From assembly GCF_030269665.1 (NCBI RefSeq), contig NZ_BSTS01000009.1, positions 225,912-289,911 of the forward strand: a DNA stretch of 64,000 nucleotides, in the 5' to 3' direction. This document shows positions 8,287 through 16,340 of this stretch, in pieces; position 1 is the first letter of the stretch, and the number at the start of each line of letters is the position of its first letter. Position numbers and translations under genes: made by a program. The notes under the pieces were generated by a model, which worked only from the letters and a program-made list of their open reading frames with translations, did no database searches and was not told the DNA's origin. This DNA is from Actinomycetospora sp. NBRC 106375. GTDB taxonomy: Bacteria > Actinomycetota > Actinomycetes > Mycobacteriales > Pseudonocardiaceae.

Positions 8287-8442
8287 ATGGACAAGCAGTC
8301 GGCGGCAGAGGGAGGTGGCGCGATGGACCTGGTCGCTGAGGCGATGCCGCTCGAGGGGACGGGCACGGACATTGCTGGAGAGCGACCAAGGCCGCCGACG
8401 GACGTTGCGGCATCACCACGGACGCCGGAGACCTGCCTCTGA
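8287..8442 (+). CDS. Short 51-residue frame behind the 8245 promoter, perhaps a decayed regulator
   Basis: Starts at ATG 8287; a second ATG at 8323 has its own GGGAGG ribosome binding site, giving 39 residues. The product begins MDKQSAAEGGGAMDLVAEAM and turns Pro/Thr-rich. No family is recognised. Given the promoter with operator in front and the decayed surroundings, it may be the start of a broken autoregulated repressor gene. Confidence 0.25.
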   Translation: MDKQSAAEGGGAMDLVAEAMPLEGTGTDIAGERPRPPTDVAASPRTPETCL

Positions 8443-8597
8443 TCGTGGAGGACCAAGCACTTCGACCTCGTCGTCGAGGGTAGGACGACGCGGACAGGGC
8501 GTCGGCGCGCTGACCGTGTGCCGCCTCTCCGTGACAGGACACCCATGAGACCGGGCAGGCGGTCACCGCCCTTTCCACACGAGCGAAGGGATCGATC

Positions 8598-9008
8598 ATG
8601 ACTTGCCGTCTCAACCCCTTCATCTACTTCGACGACACAGCTCGGCCGGCCATGGAGTTCTACCGCGACGTCTTCGGCGGACATCTCGCGATCAGCACGT
8701 TCGCCGAGTTCGGGCAGGCCGAATCGCCAGACGCGAACAAGGTCATGCACGCTCAGCTGGAGACGTCGCAAGGCCTCAGGCTGATGGCGTCCGACACCCC
8801 GCAGGGCATGGAGTTCAAGCCCGGCACCAACATGTCGGTCAGCGTGTCCGGGGACGACTCCGCCGATCTGCATGATTACTGGGAGAAGCTGTCTGAAGGC
8901 GGCACCGTGACCGTGCCGATGGAGAAGCAGGCATGGGGCGACGAGTTCGGTGCCTGCGTCGACAGGTTCGGCATCTCGTGGATGATCAACATCGACCAAC
9001 CACGCTAG
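8598..9008 (+). CDS. VOC-superfamily (PhnB/glyoxalase-like) protein
   Basis: 136 residues from ATG 8598 with GAAGGGA upstream. It matches the PhnB-like branch of the vicinal oxygen chelate fold: NPFIYFDDTARPAMEFYRDV at the start, FGQAESPDANKVMHAQLET in the middle, and VPMEKQAWGDEFGACVDRFG with ISWMINI at the end. Such small proteins are often fosfomycin/bleomycin-resistance-like or of unknown substrate. It is the only intact cargo gene between the two tRNA-Gly att repeats, so it was probably carried in by the element. Confidence 0.88.
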   Translation: MTCRLNPFIYFDDTARPAMEFYRDVFGGHLAISTFAEFGQAESPDANKVMHAQLETSQGLRLMASDTPQGMEFKPGTNMSVSVSGDDSADLHDYWEKLSEGGTVTVPMEKQAWGDEFGACVDRFGISWMINIDQPR

Positions 9009-9104
9009 TGAGATCAAAGCAACCGGCAGGCGAGTTCACCGACCAGGACACCGCTCGCGCTCACCTGCTCATCGCCACAAGCTACCTGCAGAAGATGACA
9101 GACC

Positions 9105-9263
9105 TGGACTGCCGATGGCGCTGACCAGCGCGAAGCAGCCGACGACGATGCCGGCAGCTCCGTAGGACCCGGTGCTGGCCTGGACGAGGAGCAGGAGCGC
9201 CTGGCTGCTCATGCCCAGCGGAAGGCGTGCGATCACCGGGCGATGAGGGGCGGTCAGTCGGGG
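9105..9263 (-). pseudogene. MFS transporter, N-terminal fragment
   Basis: About 50 codons resembling the first two helices of a major facilitator: PVIARLPLGMSSQALLLLVQ, then ASTGSYGAAGIVVGCFALVS and AIGSP, a common start of actinomycete exporters. The frame then runs into unrelated sequence (SSSAGSLWR) and stops, and no downstream part of a transporter is present. A remnant next to the right att repeat. Confidence 0.6.
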
Positions 9264-9330
9264 CCAGCACCGGCACCGACCGGTGGCTTCCGGCCGAGGT
9301 CGGCCCGGCTGACCGCTCCCCCGGCGCGGC

Positions 9331-9380
9331 CTTCCACACCGGCTACGCGGGTTCGATTCCCGTCGCCCGCTCCACACCGT
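9331..9380 (+). repeat. Attachment-site repeat, copy 2 (partial tRNA-Gly)
   Basis: Duplicate of the tRNA-Gly anticodon-to-3' end segment at 7675-7724, including the encoded CCA. It is not a functional tRNA because the 5' half is absent. It marks the distal end of a roughly 1.66 kb decayed integrated element. Confidence 0.85.
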
Positions 9381-9429
9381 CGTCGCAGCTCAGCGGCTCG
9401 TGACGAGAAGACTCGTGACGAAGGCCGCC

Positions 9430-9738
9430 TCACGCGGGCGCCGTCGCGGCGCGCAGCGGGGCGCGGAAGGCCGGGTGGGCCGCGAGGGCGGTCACCTCGA
9501 TGACGTTGTGAGGGAAGACCGGCAGCGTCCGGAGATGCGCGTCGAGCGCCTCATCGCCGTCGACGTTCCAGATGGCGAGCGTGGTGCCGCCATCGGGGAG
9601 TCGCCACATCCACGTGATCGTGCCGTCGTCGATCAGGGCCGTCGCGATCTCGCGCTCGCGCGCCATCAGCTCCTCGCGCTCGTCCGCGGACAGCTCGAGC
9701 AGTCCGCCGGTCGGAGTCGCCTTCACGAGATACTCCAC
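9430..9738 (-). CDS. Muconolactone delta-isomerase-like protein
   Basis: 102 residues from GTG 9736-9738 (VEYLVKATPTGGL). It has the small ferredoxin-like alpha/beta pattern of the muconolactone isomerase family: an N-terminal MEYLV strand, the LMAREREIATALIDDGTI helix, GGTTLAIWNVDGDEALDAHL and LPVFPHNVIEVTAL. Muconolactone isomerases act in catechol degradation, but no other catechol gene is nearby, so a real role in that pathway is doubtful. It diverges from the ECF sigma gene, with two dyads in between. Confidence 0.78.
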   Translation of the reverse strand: MEYLVKATPTGGLLELSADEREELMAREREIATALIDDGTITWMWRLPDGGTTLAIWNVDGDEALDAHLRTLPVFPHNVIEVTALAAHPAFRAPLRAATAPA

Positions 9739-9791
9739 GGTGCTCCCCTCGGTGGTGGACGGGCGAAGGTCACGGCGAACGTCGCCCGGCA

Positions 9792-9841
9792 TGATGTCAG
9801 GTTCTGACATCAAGCTAGCGCCGATGTCAGTTCGTGTCATC
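9792..9841. promoter_or_regulatory. Pair of operator-like dyads
   Basis: First dyad 9792-9812: arms TGATGTCAG and CTGACATCA around GTT, perfect over 9 bp. Second, 9823-9841, is a less regular version (GATGTCAG...TGTCATC). They lie 54 bp upstream of the isomerase-like start and about 130 bp upstream of the ECF sigma start, so one regulator may control one or both genes. Confidence 0.55.
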
Positions 9842-9969
9842 ACCTCAGAAGCGCCACCCCGACGTCGTCGCCACGCACGCCGGTCGTCAGCGGCTCCACC
9901 GATGAGGAATCGTCGGCCACGTCGTCGGTCCCGGTAGCCCCTCGTGCACCGGTGGAAGGATCGACGACC

Positions 9970-10974
9970 ATGACCGACGTCAGACCGCTGGGCGCCGACG
10001 ACGCCGAGTTCATCGCGGCGGTCCGCTCGGACGACACGGCACGGTTCACGCTCCTGACGGAGCGACACCGGCGTGAGCTGCAGGTGCACTGCTACCGGAT
10101 GCTCGCGAACTACGAGGACGCCCAGGACCTGACGCAGGAGACCTTCCTGCGGGCGTGGCGGAAGCGGGAGTCGTTCCGGGGCGACGCCGCGCTGCGGACC
10201 TGGCTGTATCGGATCGCCACGAACGCGTGCCTCGACTTCCTGGACAAGCGCGCCGACCGCACCCCGCGGCCGTCCGAGCTGCCGGACCCCGACGCCGAGG
10301 TGCCACACCTGCAGCCCTACCCCGACGGGATGCTGCCCGCGGACCCGCAGGAGTGCGTGGTGGCGCGGGAGACGATCGAGCTGGCGTTCATCGTCGCCGT
10401 CCAGAACCTGCCGCCGCGGCAGCGGGCGGTGCTCGTGCTGCGCGACGTCCTCGGCTGGCCGGCGACCGCGGCCGCCGACGCCCTCGAGCTCACCGTGGCG
10501 TCGGTGACCAGCGCGCTCCAACGGGCCCGCGTCACGATGCGCCACCGGCTGCCCGACCGCCGCCTCGACTGGCGCAGCCCCGCCACCCACGAGATCTCGG
10601 ACGACGAGCGCGCGGTCGTGGCGTCCTACATCGACGCCCACGAGCGCAACGACCTCGACGGGCTCGCGTCCCTGCTACGCGACGACCTCCGCTTCGCGAT
10701 GCTGCCCGACCCGGGCACCGTGACCAGGGGGGCCCGGGAGGCGGTGGACGGCTGGGTCTCCGGCGGACTCTTCCGCCGCCACGACGACTGGCGCTGCCTC
10801 CCCACCACCGTCAATCGCATGCCGGCCGCCGCGCTGTACCTCCGCGCCCCCGGCGACCCGAGCCACCGGTTGTTCACCCTGGCCGCCCTGCACATCGTGG
10901 ACGGGGAGATCGCCGAGCTCACCGGGTTCGACGCCGCGGACAAGCCGTGGCTGGGACTGCCGCCGACACTCTGA
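9970..10974 (+). CDS. ECF sigma factor with SnoaL-like C-terminal domain (SigX5/TIGR02960 type)
   Basis: 334 residues from ATG 9970, with GGAAGGA about 10 bases upstream. The sigma-70 region 2 is at 25-90 (LQVHCYRMLANYEDAQDLTQ, ETFLRAWRKRESFRG, ALRTWLYRIATNACLDFLDK). Region 4 is at about 135-190 (LPPRQRAVLVLRDVLGWPAT, then SALQRARVTMR). The last 120 residues form a SnoaL/NTF2-like domain (EVVASYIDAHERNDLDGLAS style). This layout belongs to the long ECF group in which the C-terminal domain modulates activity and no anti-sigma factor is needed; indeed no anti-sigma gene is adjacent. Target genes are unknown; the neighbouring small enzymes are candidates. Confidence 0.92.
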   Translation: MTDVRPLGADDAEFIAAVRSDDTARFTLLTERHRRELQVHCYRMLANYEDAQDLTQETFLRAWRKRESFRGDAALRTWLYRIATNACLDFLDKRADRTPRPSELPDPDAEVPHLQPYPDGMLPADPQECVVARETIELAFIVAVQNLPPRQRAVLVLRDVLGWPATAAADALELTVASVTSALQRARVTMRHRLPDRRLDWRSPATHEISDDERAVVASYIDAHERNDLDGLASLLRDDLRFAMLPDPGTVTRGAREAVDGWVSGGLFRRHDDWRCLPTTVNRMPAAALYLRAPGDPSHRLFTLAALHIVDGEIAELTGFDAADKPWLGLPPTL

Positions 10975-10981
10975 CCGGTCC

Positions 10982-11545
10982 TCATCGCCTCGTCGCGTAG
11001 CGGGTGAGCACCACCCCGCCGGGGAACGTCCGCGTCTCCACGAGGTCCAGGTTCACCCAGCTGTCCAGCGCGGCGAAGAACGGTGTGCCGCCACCCACCA
11101 GGACCGGATGGGTGATGACCGCGTACTCGTCGACCAGCCCGGCCCGCATCGCCGCCCTGGCCAGCGTGGCGCCGGCGACCCGCATCGGCCCGCCGTCCTC
11201 GGCCTTGAGCCGGGTGATCTCCTCGACCGCGTCGCCGCTGACCAGGCGGGCGTTCCCGTCGACCGCCTCGAGCGTCGAGGAGAACACCACCTTCGGTGTG
11301 TCCCGCCAGTTCCGCGCGAACTCGACCTGCGCCGGGGTGGCGCCCGGCTGCTGGTCGCCGGTCGGCCAGAAGGAGTTCATCTCCTCCCACAGCGTGCGCC
11401 CGTACAGGAAGGCGCTGATCGCCAGTTCTTCGTCGAGCCACCACCGGAACAGCTCGTCGCTCGGCGCGCTCCAGCCGATGTCGCCGCCGGGCGCCGCGAT
11501 GTAGCCGTCCAGGGTCACGTTCATGCCGTAGTGCAGTGTCCGCAT
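10982..11545 (-). CDS. Dihydrofolate reductase-family (RibD C-terminal domain) protein
   Basis: 187 residues. The fold is that of the RibD C-terminal/DHFR superfamily: MRTLHYGMNVTLDGYIA at the start, FLYGRTLWEEM, the KVVFSSTLEAV strand, MRVAGATLARAAMRAGLVDE and HPVLVGGGTPFF near the end. Members are NADPH-dependent reductases of mostly unknown substrate; true folate reduction is unlikely. It is convergent with the ECF sigma gene, 7 bases apart, a neighbour pairing often seen in actinomycetes. Confidence 0.88.
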   Translation of the reverse strand: MRTLHYGMNVTLDGYIAAPGGDIGWSAPSDELFRWWLDEELAISAFLYGRTLWEEMNSFWPTGDQQPGATPAQVEFARNWRDTPKVVFSSTLEAVDGNARLVSGDAVEEITRLKAEDGGPMRVAGATLARAAMRAGLVDEYAVITHPVLVGGGTPFFAALDSWVNLDLVETRTFPGGVVLTRYATRR

Positions 11546-11635
11546 CGTGCCGACCTCCCGTATGTCGATGTCACCGAGACAGACGGGCGCGGCCCGGAAT
11601 CCTGATCGGTGCGGGACCAGGAAACGGGGCGTCGG

Positions 11636-12562
11636 TCAGGCCGGTCGTCGACGCTTCAGCCCCAGCCCGACGTACATGCCCACCAGGGCGACGGCGAGAC
11701 CGATGAGGGCGTGCACGGTGAGGGCCTCGCCGAGGATCGGGACGGCCGCCAGCGCGGTCGTCGCCGGCACCAGGTTGAGCAGCGAACTGACGTGCACCGT
11801 CGACCGCCACTGCAGCAGCAGGAACATCAACGCGAAGGCGCACGCGGAGTTGACGATCCCGAGCCAGAGCGACACCCACCAGCCGGCGGCGTCCGTGGGC
11901 AGCCAGCCGACGCCGAGGAACGGCAGCACCGCGACGGTGACCAGCAGCGACGTCCCCATCTGCACGGCGACGCTGGTGGCGACGGGCGTGTCGTCGTTGA
12001 ACCGCTTCTGGTAGAGCGTCCCGGCCGCCATCGACAGCATGCCGAGCACGGGCAGCACGACGGCCGAGCCGAGCGCGCCGCCGAGCCGGTCGGACAGCAC
12101 GATGTAGACGCCGCACGCCCCGAGCAACAGCCCGACCACCGGCGCGGCGCCCAGCCGGGTGGCCAGGACCAGCGGCGTCAGCAGGCCGACGAGCAGCGGG
12201 GCCATGCCGAGGATCAGGCTCGACACGCCGGCGGGGACGCCCGAGGCGAGCCCGGTGTAGACGAACGTGAACTGGCCGAGCTGCAGCAGCAGCGCCGTCA
12301 CGGCGAGGTGCACCCACGCCCGACCGCGCGGGAGGGCCGGCCGCGTCCACGCGACCACCACGAGCAGGGCCGCCAGCGCGATGAGGAAGCGCCACAGCAG
12401 CACGGTCGGCACGGCCATGTGGGCCGTGGCGATCTTGCCGGCGATGAACCCCGAGGCGTACGTCGGCACGAACAGCACGCTGAGCAGCGTGACCAGCCAC
12501 CGCGCCGGCGGGATCGAGGTCGACGACGGGGCGGCGTCGTCGACCTGCGTCTCCCCGAGCAC
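11636..12562 (-). CDS. EamA/DMT-superfamily transporter
   Basis: 308 residues with ten predicted membrane helices arranged as two EamA repeats. The first repeat begins VTLLSVLFVPTYASGFIAGK and holds TFVYTGLASGVPAGVSSLIL; the second includes ALMFLLLQWRSTVHVSSLLN and VPILGEALTVHALIGLAVAL. The short acidic N terminus precedes helix 1. Such proteins export metabolites or amino acids; the substrate cannot be told. Starts at ATG 12560-12562. Confidence 0.9.
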   Translation of the reverse strand: MLGETQVDDAAPSSTSIPPARWLVTLLSVLFVPTYASGFIAGKIATAHMAVPTVLLWRFLIALAALLVVVAWTRPALPRGRAWVHLAVTALLLQLGQFTFVYTGLASGVPAGVSSLILGMAPLLVGLLTPLVLATRLGAAPVVGLLLGACGVYIVLSDRLGGALGSAVVLPVLGMLSMAAGTLYQKRFNDDTPVATSVAVQMGTSLLVTVAVLPFLGVGWLPTDAAGWWVSLWLGIVNSACAFALMFLLLQWRSTVHVSSLLNLVPATTALAAVPILGEALTVHALIGLAVALVGMYVGLGLKRRRPA

Positions 12563-12748
12563 GGCCGCCAGTCCATAGCACGGCTAACGACAACGCAAAC
12601 AGTCGTCGCTCACAGCCTGCTCGGCGGCGCAGTCGCGGGCGCCGGCATGGCGCTCCCCTCGTCGATCGCGTCGACGCCAGCCTGGCAGCCTCCGTGGTCG
12701 GGATCACTGTCCGATCGGGCGGGATCGAGATCGTCCCGAGGAGGGGCC

Positions 12749-13300
12749 GTGGACTGGAACCCGCTGCTGCGCGACCAGGTCGAGTTCCAGTGGAGCTCGT
12801 TCCGGCCGCGGCTGGACGACCTCACCGACGAGCAGTACTTCTGGGAGCCGGCGCCGGGGTGCTGGAGCGTGCGCCCGCGCGCGGAGGCCACGTCGCCGAT
12901 GGCCGCCGGGGCGGGCGAGATGGTGATCGACTTCGCCTTCCCGCCGCCGGACCCGCCCCCGCTGACGACGATCGCCTGGCGGCTCGAGCACATCATCGTG
13001 GGCGTGCTGGCGATGCGGGTGGCCGGACACTTCGGCGGGCCGGCGATCGACTACACCACGCGCCGGTACGCAGCGACGGCGCGCGAGGCCGTCGCCGACC
13101 TCGACGAGGCCTACGCGGCCTGGACGGCCGGGGTGCGCGAGCTCGGGGAGGCCGGGCTCGCGCGGCCGTGCGGCCCGAGCGAGGGTCCTTACGCCGAGGA
13201 GCCGATGGCGGTGCTCGTGCTGCACATCCACCGCGAGCTGCTCCACCACGGCGCGGAGATCGCCCTGCTGCTCGACCTCCACCGCGCCCGGTCGGGCTGA
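12749..13300 (+). CDS. DinB-like protein
   Basis: 183 residues from GTG 12749, directly behind a strong GAGGAGGGG ribosome binding site. A DinB four-helix bundle is visible: LLRDQVEFQWSSFRPRLDDL, then WEPAPGCWSVRP, IAWRLEHIIVGVLAMRV (His metal ligand) and MAVLVLHIHRELLHHGAEIA with two further His residues. DinB-like proteins of actinobacteria include mycothiol-dependent transferases, which would fit a mycothiol-producing host. Specific function unknown. Confidence 0.88.
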   Translation: MDWNPLLRDQVEFQWSSFRPRLDDLTDEQYFWEPAPGCWSVRPRAEATSPMAAGAGEMVIDFAFPPPDPPPLTTIAWRLEHIIVGVLAMRVAGHFGGPAIDYTTRRYAATAREAVADLDEAYAAWTAGVRELGEAGLARPCGPSEGPYAEEPMAVLVLHIHRELLHHGAEIALLLDLHRARSG

Positions 13301-13363
13301 TCCCGGCGCGGCGGGCGCCCGGGGCGCCGGGCGCTGAGGACTGCTCCGGCATCATGGGCGGCA

Positions 13364-14872
13364 ATGGCCACCGGGACGGCGGACGCGATCGTGACGACCA
13401 CCCCTCCCGGGACACCGGGCTCCCCCGCCGGGCCCCGCCCGCGCGACCGGGTGCTGGTCGGCGTCGCGGCGGGCGTCGCCGCCTGGCTGCTCGTGGTGCT
13501 GGCCACGCGCCTGCCGTTCGGCTCCCCGCTCGGGGTCGAGGACAACGGCGACGGCTACCGGCTGTTCTGCGGCGCGGGCTTGACGCCGAACACGCTCGAC
13601 GGGTTTGCGAGCTGGAAGAACGGGTGGATCGCCTCCTACGCCCTCGGGCCGCCGACCTGCGCCGACCCGGTCCCCTCCTCCGCGCTGGTGATCGCGCGGG
13701 CGTCGACCCTGCTGGTCTCCGGGTCGTGGTCCCCGGTGGTGCTCGGCTGGATCTACGCGGTGCTGGTCGGCGTGGTCGTGGGCCTCGGGGCGTGGGCGGC
13801 CTCGGCGGCCGGGCTCCGACGTGCGCTCGCGATGGCGATCCCGGTGCTGCCGTTGGCCGCGGCGACCTTCCCGCGCTTCTTCGTCTCCACCTACAGCGAG
13901 CCGGCCGGTCTCCTCGGCGCCGTGGCGGCGGCGGCCGGGGTGGCGGCGGTGCTCGTCACCCGCCGCGAGCACCGGGCCGCGCGCGTCACCGCCCTCGTCC
14001 TCACCGCCGCCGGCGGGCTGCTCGCGACCACCGCGAAGGTCGCCTACGTGCCCCTGCTCGCGGCCGCCGTGCTCGTCTGCGCGGTCACGGCGATCGGCGT
14101 CCGGCACACGCGCCGTGCGGGCCCCGCGCTCGCCGTCGCGACCGTGCTGCTCGCCGCGCTGCCCGTCACCGCGGCACTCGACCGCCAGCAGCAGTTCTAC
14201 GAGTCGGTCAACGCCCACAACCTCGTCTTCACGACGGTCCTGCTCGAGCTCGGGCCCTCCGCGGCCGCCGACCTGGGCATGCCGCCCGCGGCCGTCGCGA
14301 GGACCGGGGACGGCTACTTCAACGACGAACCCCGCCCCGACGGGCAGGCGTGGTGGGAGAATGCGATCCTCGACCACCCCGGCGACACCCGGACGGCGGC
14401 GCTGGCCCTGCTCGCCGAGCACCCGGCGGCCGCCGCGCGGGCGGTCGGGGTGGGCCTGCAGGCGACGACGTTCGCCGACCTCCGGTACCTGGACTCCCCG
14501 CCGGCGCCGCCGTCGACCCTGTCCACGACTTCCGGGGACCTGGGCATGTCGGGCTCCCGCCAGCCCGACCTGTCCCGCGCCCTCAACGACACCGGACGGC
14601 CGCCCTGGCTGCCCACCGCGCTCGTCCTCGTGGCGTTCGCGGCCGCGGCCACCGCGCGCTGGCAGGGCCGGGCGGGGCGCTGGTCGCTCGCCGCCGGCCT
14701 CTCGGCGGCCACGGCGCTGGCGCTCGTCGTCGTGGCGGTCGCCGGCGACGGCTACTACGAGGTGTTCAAGCACGTCTGGCTCGCGGCCTACCTGCTCGGC
14801 CTGTCGGGGCTGTGCCTGGTGGGCGCGGTCGCCACGGGAGCCGTCGGGCTGGTGCGGACCCGCCGGGGGTAG
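13364..14872 (+). CDS. Polytopic membrane protein, possible glycosyltransferase of the WsfD type
   Basis: 502 residues with about nine to ten hydrophobic helices. An N-terminal helix (VLVGVAAGVAAWLLVVLATR) is followed by an extracytoplasmic loop carrying SPLGVEDNGDGYRLFCGAGL; this acidic NGDGYR loop resembles that of glycan hexose transferases such as WsfD. A long outside loop (about 270-410) with RTGDGYFNDEPRPDGQAWW precedes the last helices. No sugar-nucleotide domain is present; enzymes of this shape use lipid-linked sugars. The glycan role is inference from one loop; membrane location is firm. Confidence 0.6.
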   Translation: MATGTADAIVTTTPPGTPGSPAGPRPRDRVLVGVAAGVAAWLLVVLATRLPFGSPLGVEDNGDGYRLFCGAGLTPNTLDGFASWKNGWIASYALGPPTCADPVPSSALVIARASTLLVSGSWSPVVLGWIYAVLVGVVVGLGAWAASAAGLRRALAMAIPVLPLAAATFPRFFVSTYSEPAGLLGAVAAAAGVAAVLVTRREHRAARVTALVLTAAGGLLATTAKVAYVPLLAAAVLVCAVTAIGVRHTRRAGPALAVATVLLAALPVTAALDRQQQFYESVNAHNLVFTTVLLELGPSAAADLGMPPAAVARTGDGYFNDEPRPDGQAWWENAILDHPGDTRTAALALLAEHPAAAARAVGVGLQATTFADLRYLDSPPAPPSTLSTTSGDLGMSGSRQPDLSRALNDTGRPPWLPTALVLVAFAAAATARWQGRAGRWSLAAGLSAATALALVVVAVAGDGYYEVFKHVWLAAYLLGLSGLCLVGAVATGAVGLVRTRRG

Positions 14873-14881
14873 GAAGGACCG

Positions 14882-15790
14882 GTGCGCGGCTACGGGTTCG
14901 TCGGTGTCGGTGGTCCGGATCAACAGGCGTTCCTCGACGTCCCGGTGCCCGAACCCGGCCCCGGCGAGCTCCTCGTGCGGGTGCGCGCCGCGGGGGTCAA
15001 CCCCGGCGACTGGCGGATGCGCAACGGCGAGTACGGGACCGTCGGCCCGGCGGTGCTCGGGCGCGAGGTCGCGGGCACCGTCGTCGCGGTGGGCCCCGAC
15101 GTCACCGGCCTCGGGGTGGGCGACGAGGTCTTCGGCGGCTGTCCCGGCATGGTCGGCGGCTGGGCGGAGCAGGCGCTGGTGACGGCGTCGTTCGCCGCGC
15201 ACCGCCCGCCGGAGGTCTCGGCCCGGGACGCGGCGGCGCTGCCGGTCGCGGCGGGCACCGCGTTCGACGCCCTGGACAACCTGACGCTGCCGGCGGGCTC
15301 CACCCTGCTCGTCAACGGCGCGGGCGGCGGCGTCGGCATCCCCACCGTCCAGCTCGCCCGGGCCCGCGGCCTGCGGGTGGTCGGCACCGCGAGCGAGGCC
15401 AAGCAGGACCTGCTGGTCGAGCTGGGCGCCACGGCCGTCGTCGGGGGTCGCGACGTCGCGCACCACGTCCGCGCGGCGGCCCCGGACGGCGTCGACGGGG
15501 TGTTCGACCTCGTCGGGGGCGACGCGCTGCGTGCCGTGGCGCCCCTGACCGACCCGGCGCACCTGTTCTCCGTCGCCGACAAGCCGCTGGTCGCCGAGCT
15601 CGGAGGGCGCGACGTCGCCCGCGACCGCAGCACCCGGGTGCTCGACGCCCTGGCGGCGCTGGTGGCGGACGGCGGGCTCGATCCGTTCGTGCGCACGGTG
15701 CTCCCGTTCGACCGCGTCGCCGAGGCGCTCGCGACGGTCGAGGACGGTCACACGCTCGGCAAGGTCGTGATCACGATGGCGGGTGACTGA
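14882..15790 (+). CDS. NADP-dependent quinone oxidoreductase-like protein (MDR family)
   Basis: 302 residues from GTG 14882 with AGGAAGGA just before it. Medium-chain dehydrogenase/reductase without structural zinc: GroES-like domain at 20-130 (PGPGELLVRVRAAGVNPGDW), nucleotide-binding domain with LLVNGAGGGVGIPTVQLAR at about 142-160. The C terminus (VLPFDRVAEALATVEDGHTL, GKVVI) is that of NADPH:quinone reductases. It lies 9 bases behind the membrane protein gene and may be co-transcribed. Confidence 0.9.
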   Translation: MRGYGFVGVGGPDQQAFLDVPVPEPGPGELLVRVRAAGVNPGDWRMRNGEYGTVGPAVLGREVAGTVVAVGPDVTGLGVGDEVFGGCPGMVGGWAEQALVTASFAAHRPPEVSARDAAALPVAAGTAFDALDNLTLPAGSTLLVNGAGGGVGIPTVQLARARGLRVVGTASEAKQDLLVELGATAVVGGRDVAHHVRAAAPDGVDGVFDLVGGDALRAVAPLTDPAHLFSVADKPLVAELGGRDVARDRSTRVLDALAALVADGGLDPFVRTVLPFDRVAEALATVEDGHTLGKVVITMAGD

Positions 15791-15820
15791 CCGCCCGAGC
15801 TGGCGATGTCACGGTGCGCG

Positions 15821-15838
15821 AACTCCATCGATGGAGTT
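15821..15838. promoter_or_regulatory. 18-bp perfect palindrome
   Basis: AACTCCATCGATGGAGTT is perfectly self-complementary, 30 bp after the oxidoreductase gene. It could be a short terminator stem or an operator; no T-run follows. Confidence 0.45.
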
Positions 15839-15935
15839 TCACCCCAACGAGTGAGCCGTCACTCCGTCGAGCGGCGTTCGGGGCCGTCCGCACGCCGATG
15901 ATGGACCGATCGGCGGTGTGGTGACCGCCGTCCGT

Positions 15936-15959
15936 TTGACTGAGTCATCGTTCAGTGAA
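15936..15959. promoter_or_regulatory. TetR-type operator-like dyad
   Basis: TTGACTGA and TCAGTGAA form an inverted pair with one mismatch, separated by 8 bases, about 90 bp upstream of the secreted-protein gene. ACTGA/TCAGT half-sites are typical of TetR-family regulators, and TTGACT could also serve as a -35. No TetR gene is directly adjacent; the nearest is at 17788-18381. Confidence 0.45.
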
Positions 15960-16048
15960 CGCACCCTCGATGAGCCGACGTTCACCCCTTCGGGAGACTC
16001 TTCCGCGCCGCGATCACCGCGGTGACACACACCGGAAGGAGATCCACC

Positions 16049-16333
16049 ATGACCCGACTGCAGCGCCTCGCCGCGGCCGCCGCGATCGCCGGCGCGGGCA
16101 GCCTCGCGCTGTCCGGCGTCGCGAGCGCGTCCGAGTCGCACCCCTCCCACGGCGACGGCGAGTCCGGCCACTCGAGCAGCCACGGCGACCGCAAAGGCCT
16201 GGTCGGCGGCCTGGCCGGCGCGGGCGGCGAGCTCGCCGGCGGGGTCGGCGGGCTCGTGGGAGGCGTCGGCGGCGCCGTCGGCAGCGTGCTGGGGAGCGAC
16301 GCGGTCGGCGACGTCGTCGACGGCCTGATCTAG
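16049..16333 (+). CDS. Small secreted glycine-rich protein
   Basis: 94 residues from ATG 16049 with GGAAGGAG 6 bases upstream. A clear signal peptide is present (MTRLQRLAAAAAIAGAGSLA followed by LSGVASAS, cleavage likely after SASA-type site near residue 29). The mature part has a His/Ser-rich stretch (ESHPSHGDGESGHSSSHGD) that could bind metal, then a Gly/Val-rich hydrophobic region made of GGLxGG-like repeats. Exported or wall-associated; no family recognised. Confidence 0.75.
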   Translation: MTRLQRLAAAAAIAGAGSLALSGVASASESHPSHGDGESGHSSSHGDRKGLVGGLAGAGGELAGGVGGLVGGVGGAVGSVLGSDAVGDVVDGLI

Positions 16334-16340
16334 CCCGTCC

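Larger units (their letters stand above)
8176..8597. other. Lower-GC remnant region inside the element
   Basis: Apart from the promoter at 8245-8279 and a short frame at 8287-8442 I see no intact gene here. Between 8225 and 8290 the base composition is much richer in AT than the neighbourhood, consistent with foreign or decaying DNA. Confidence 0.5.

Noticed and set aside
9430..10641. Minus-strand frame of 403 codons
   Set aside because: Only the 3' part (9430-9738) has a recognisable product; the rest is antisense to the ECF sigma gene.
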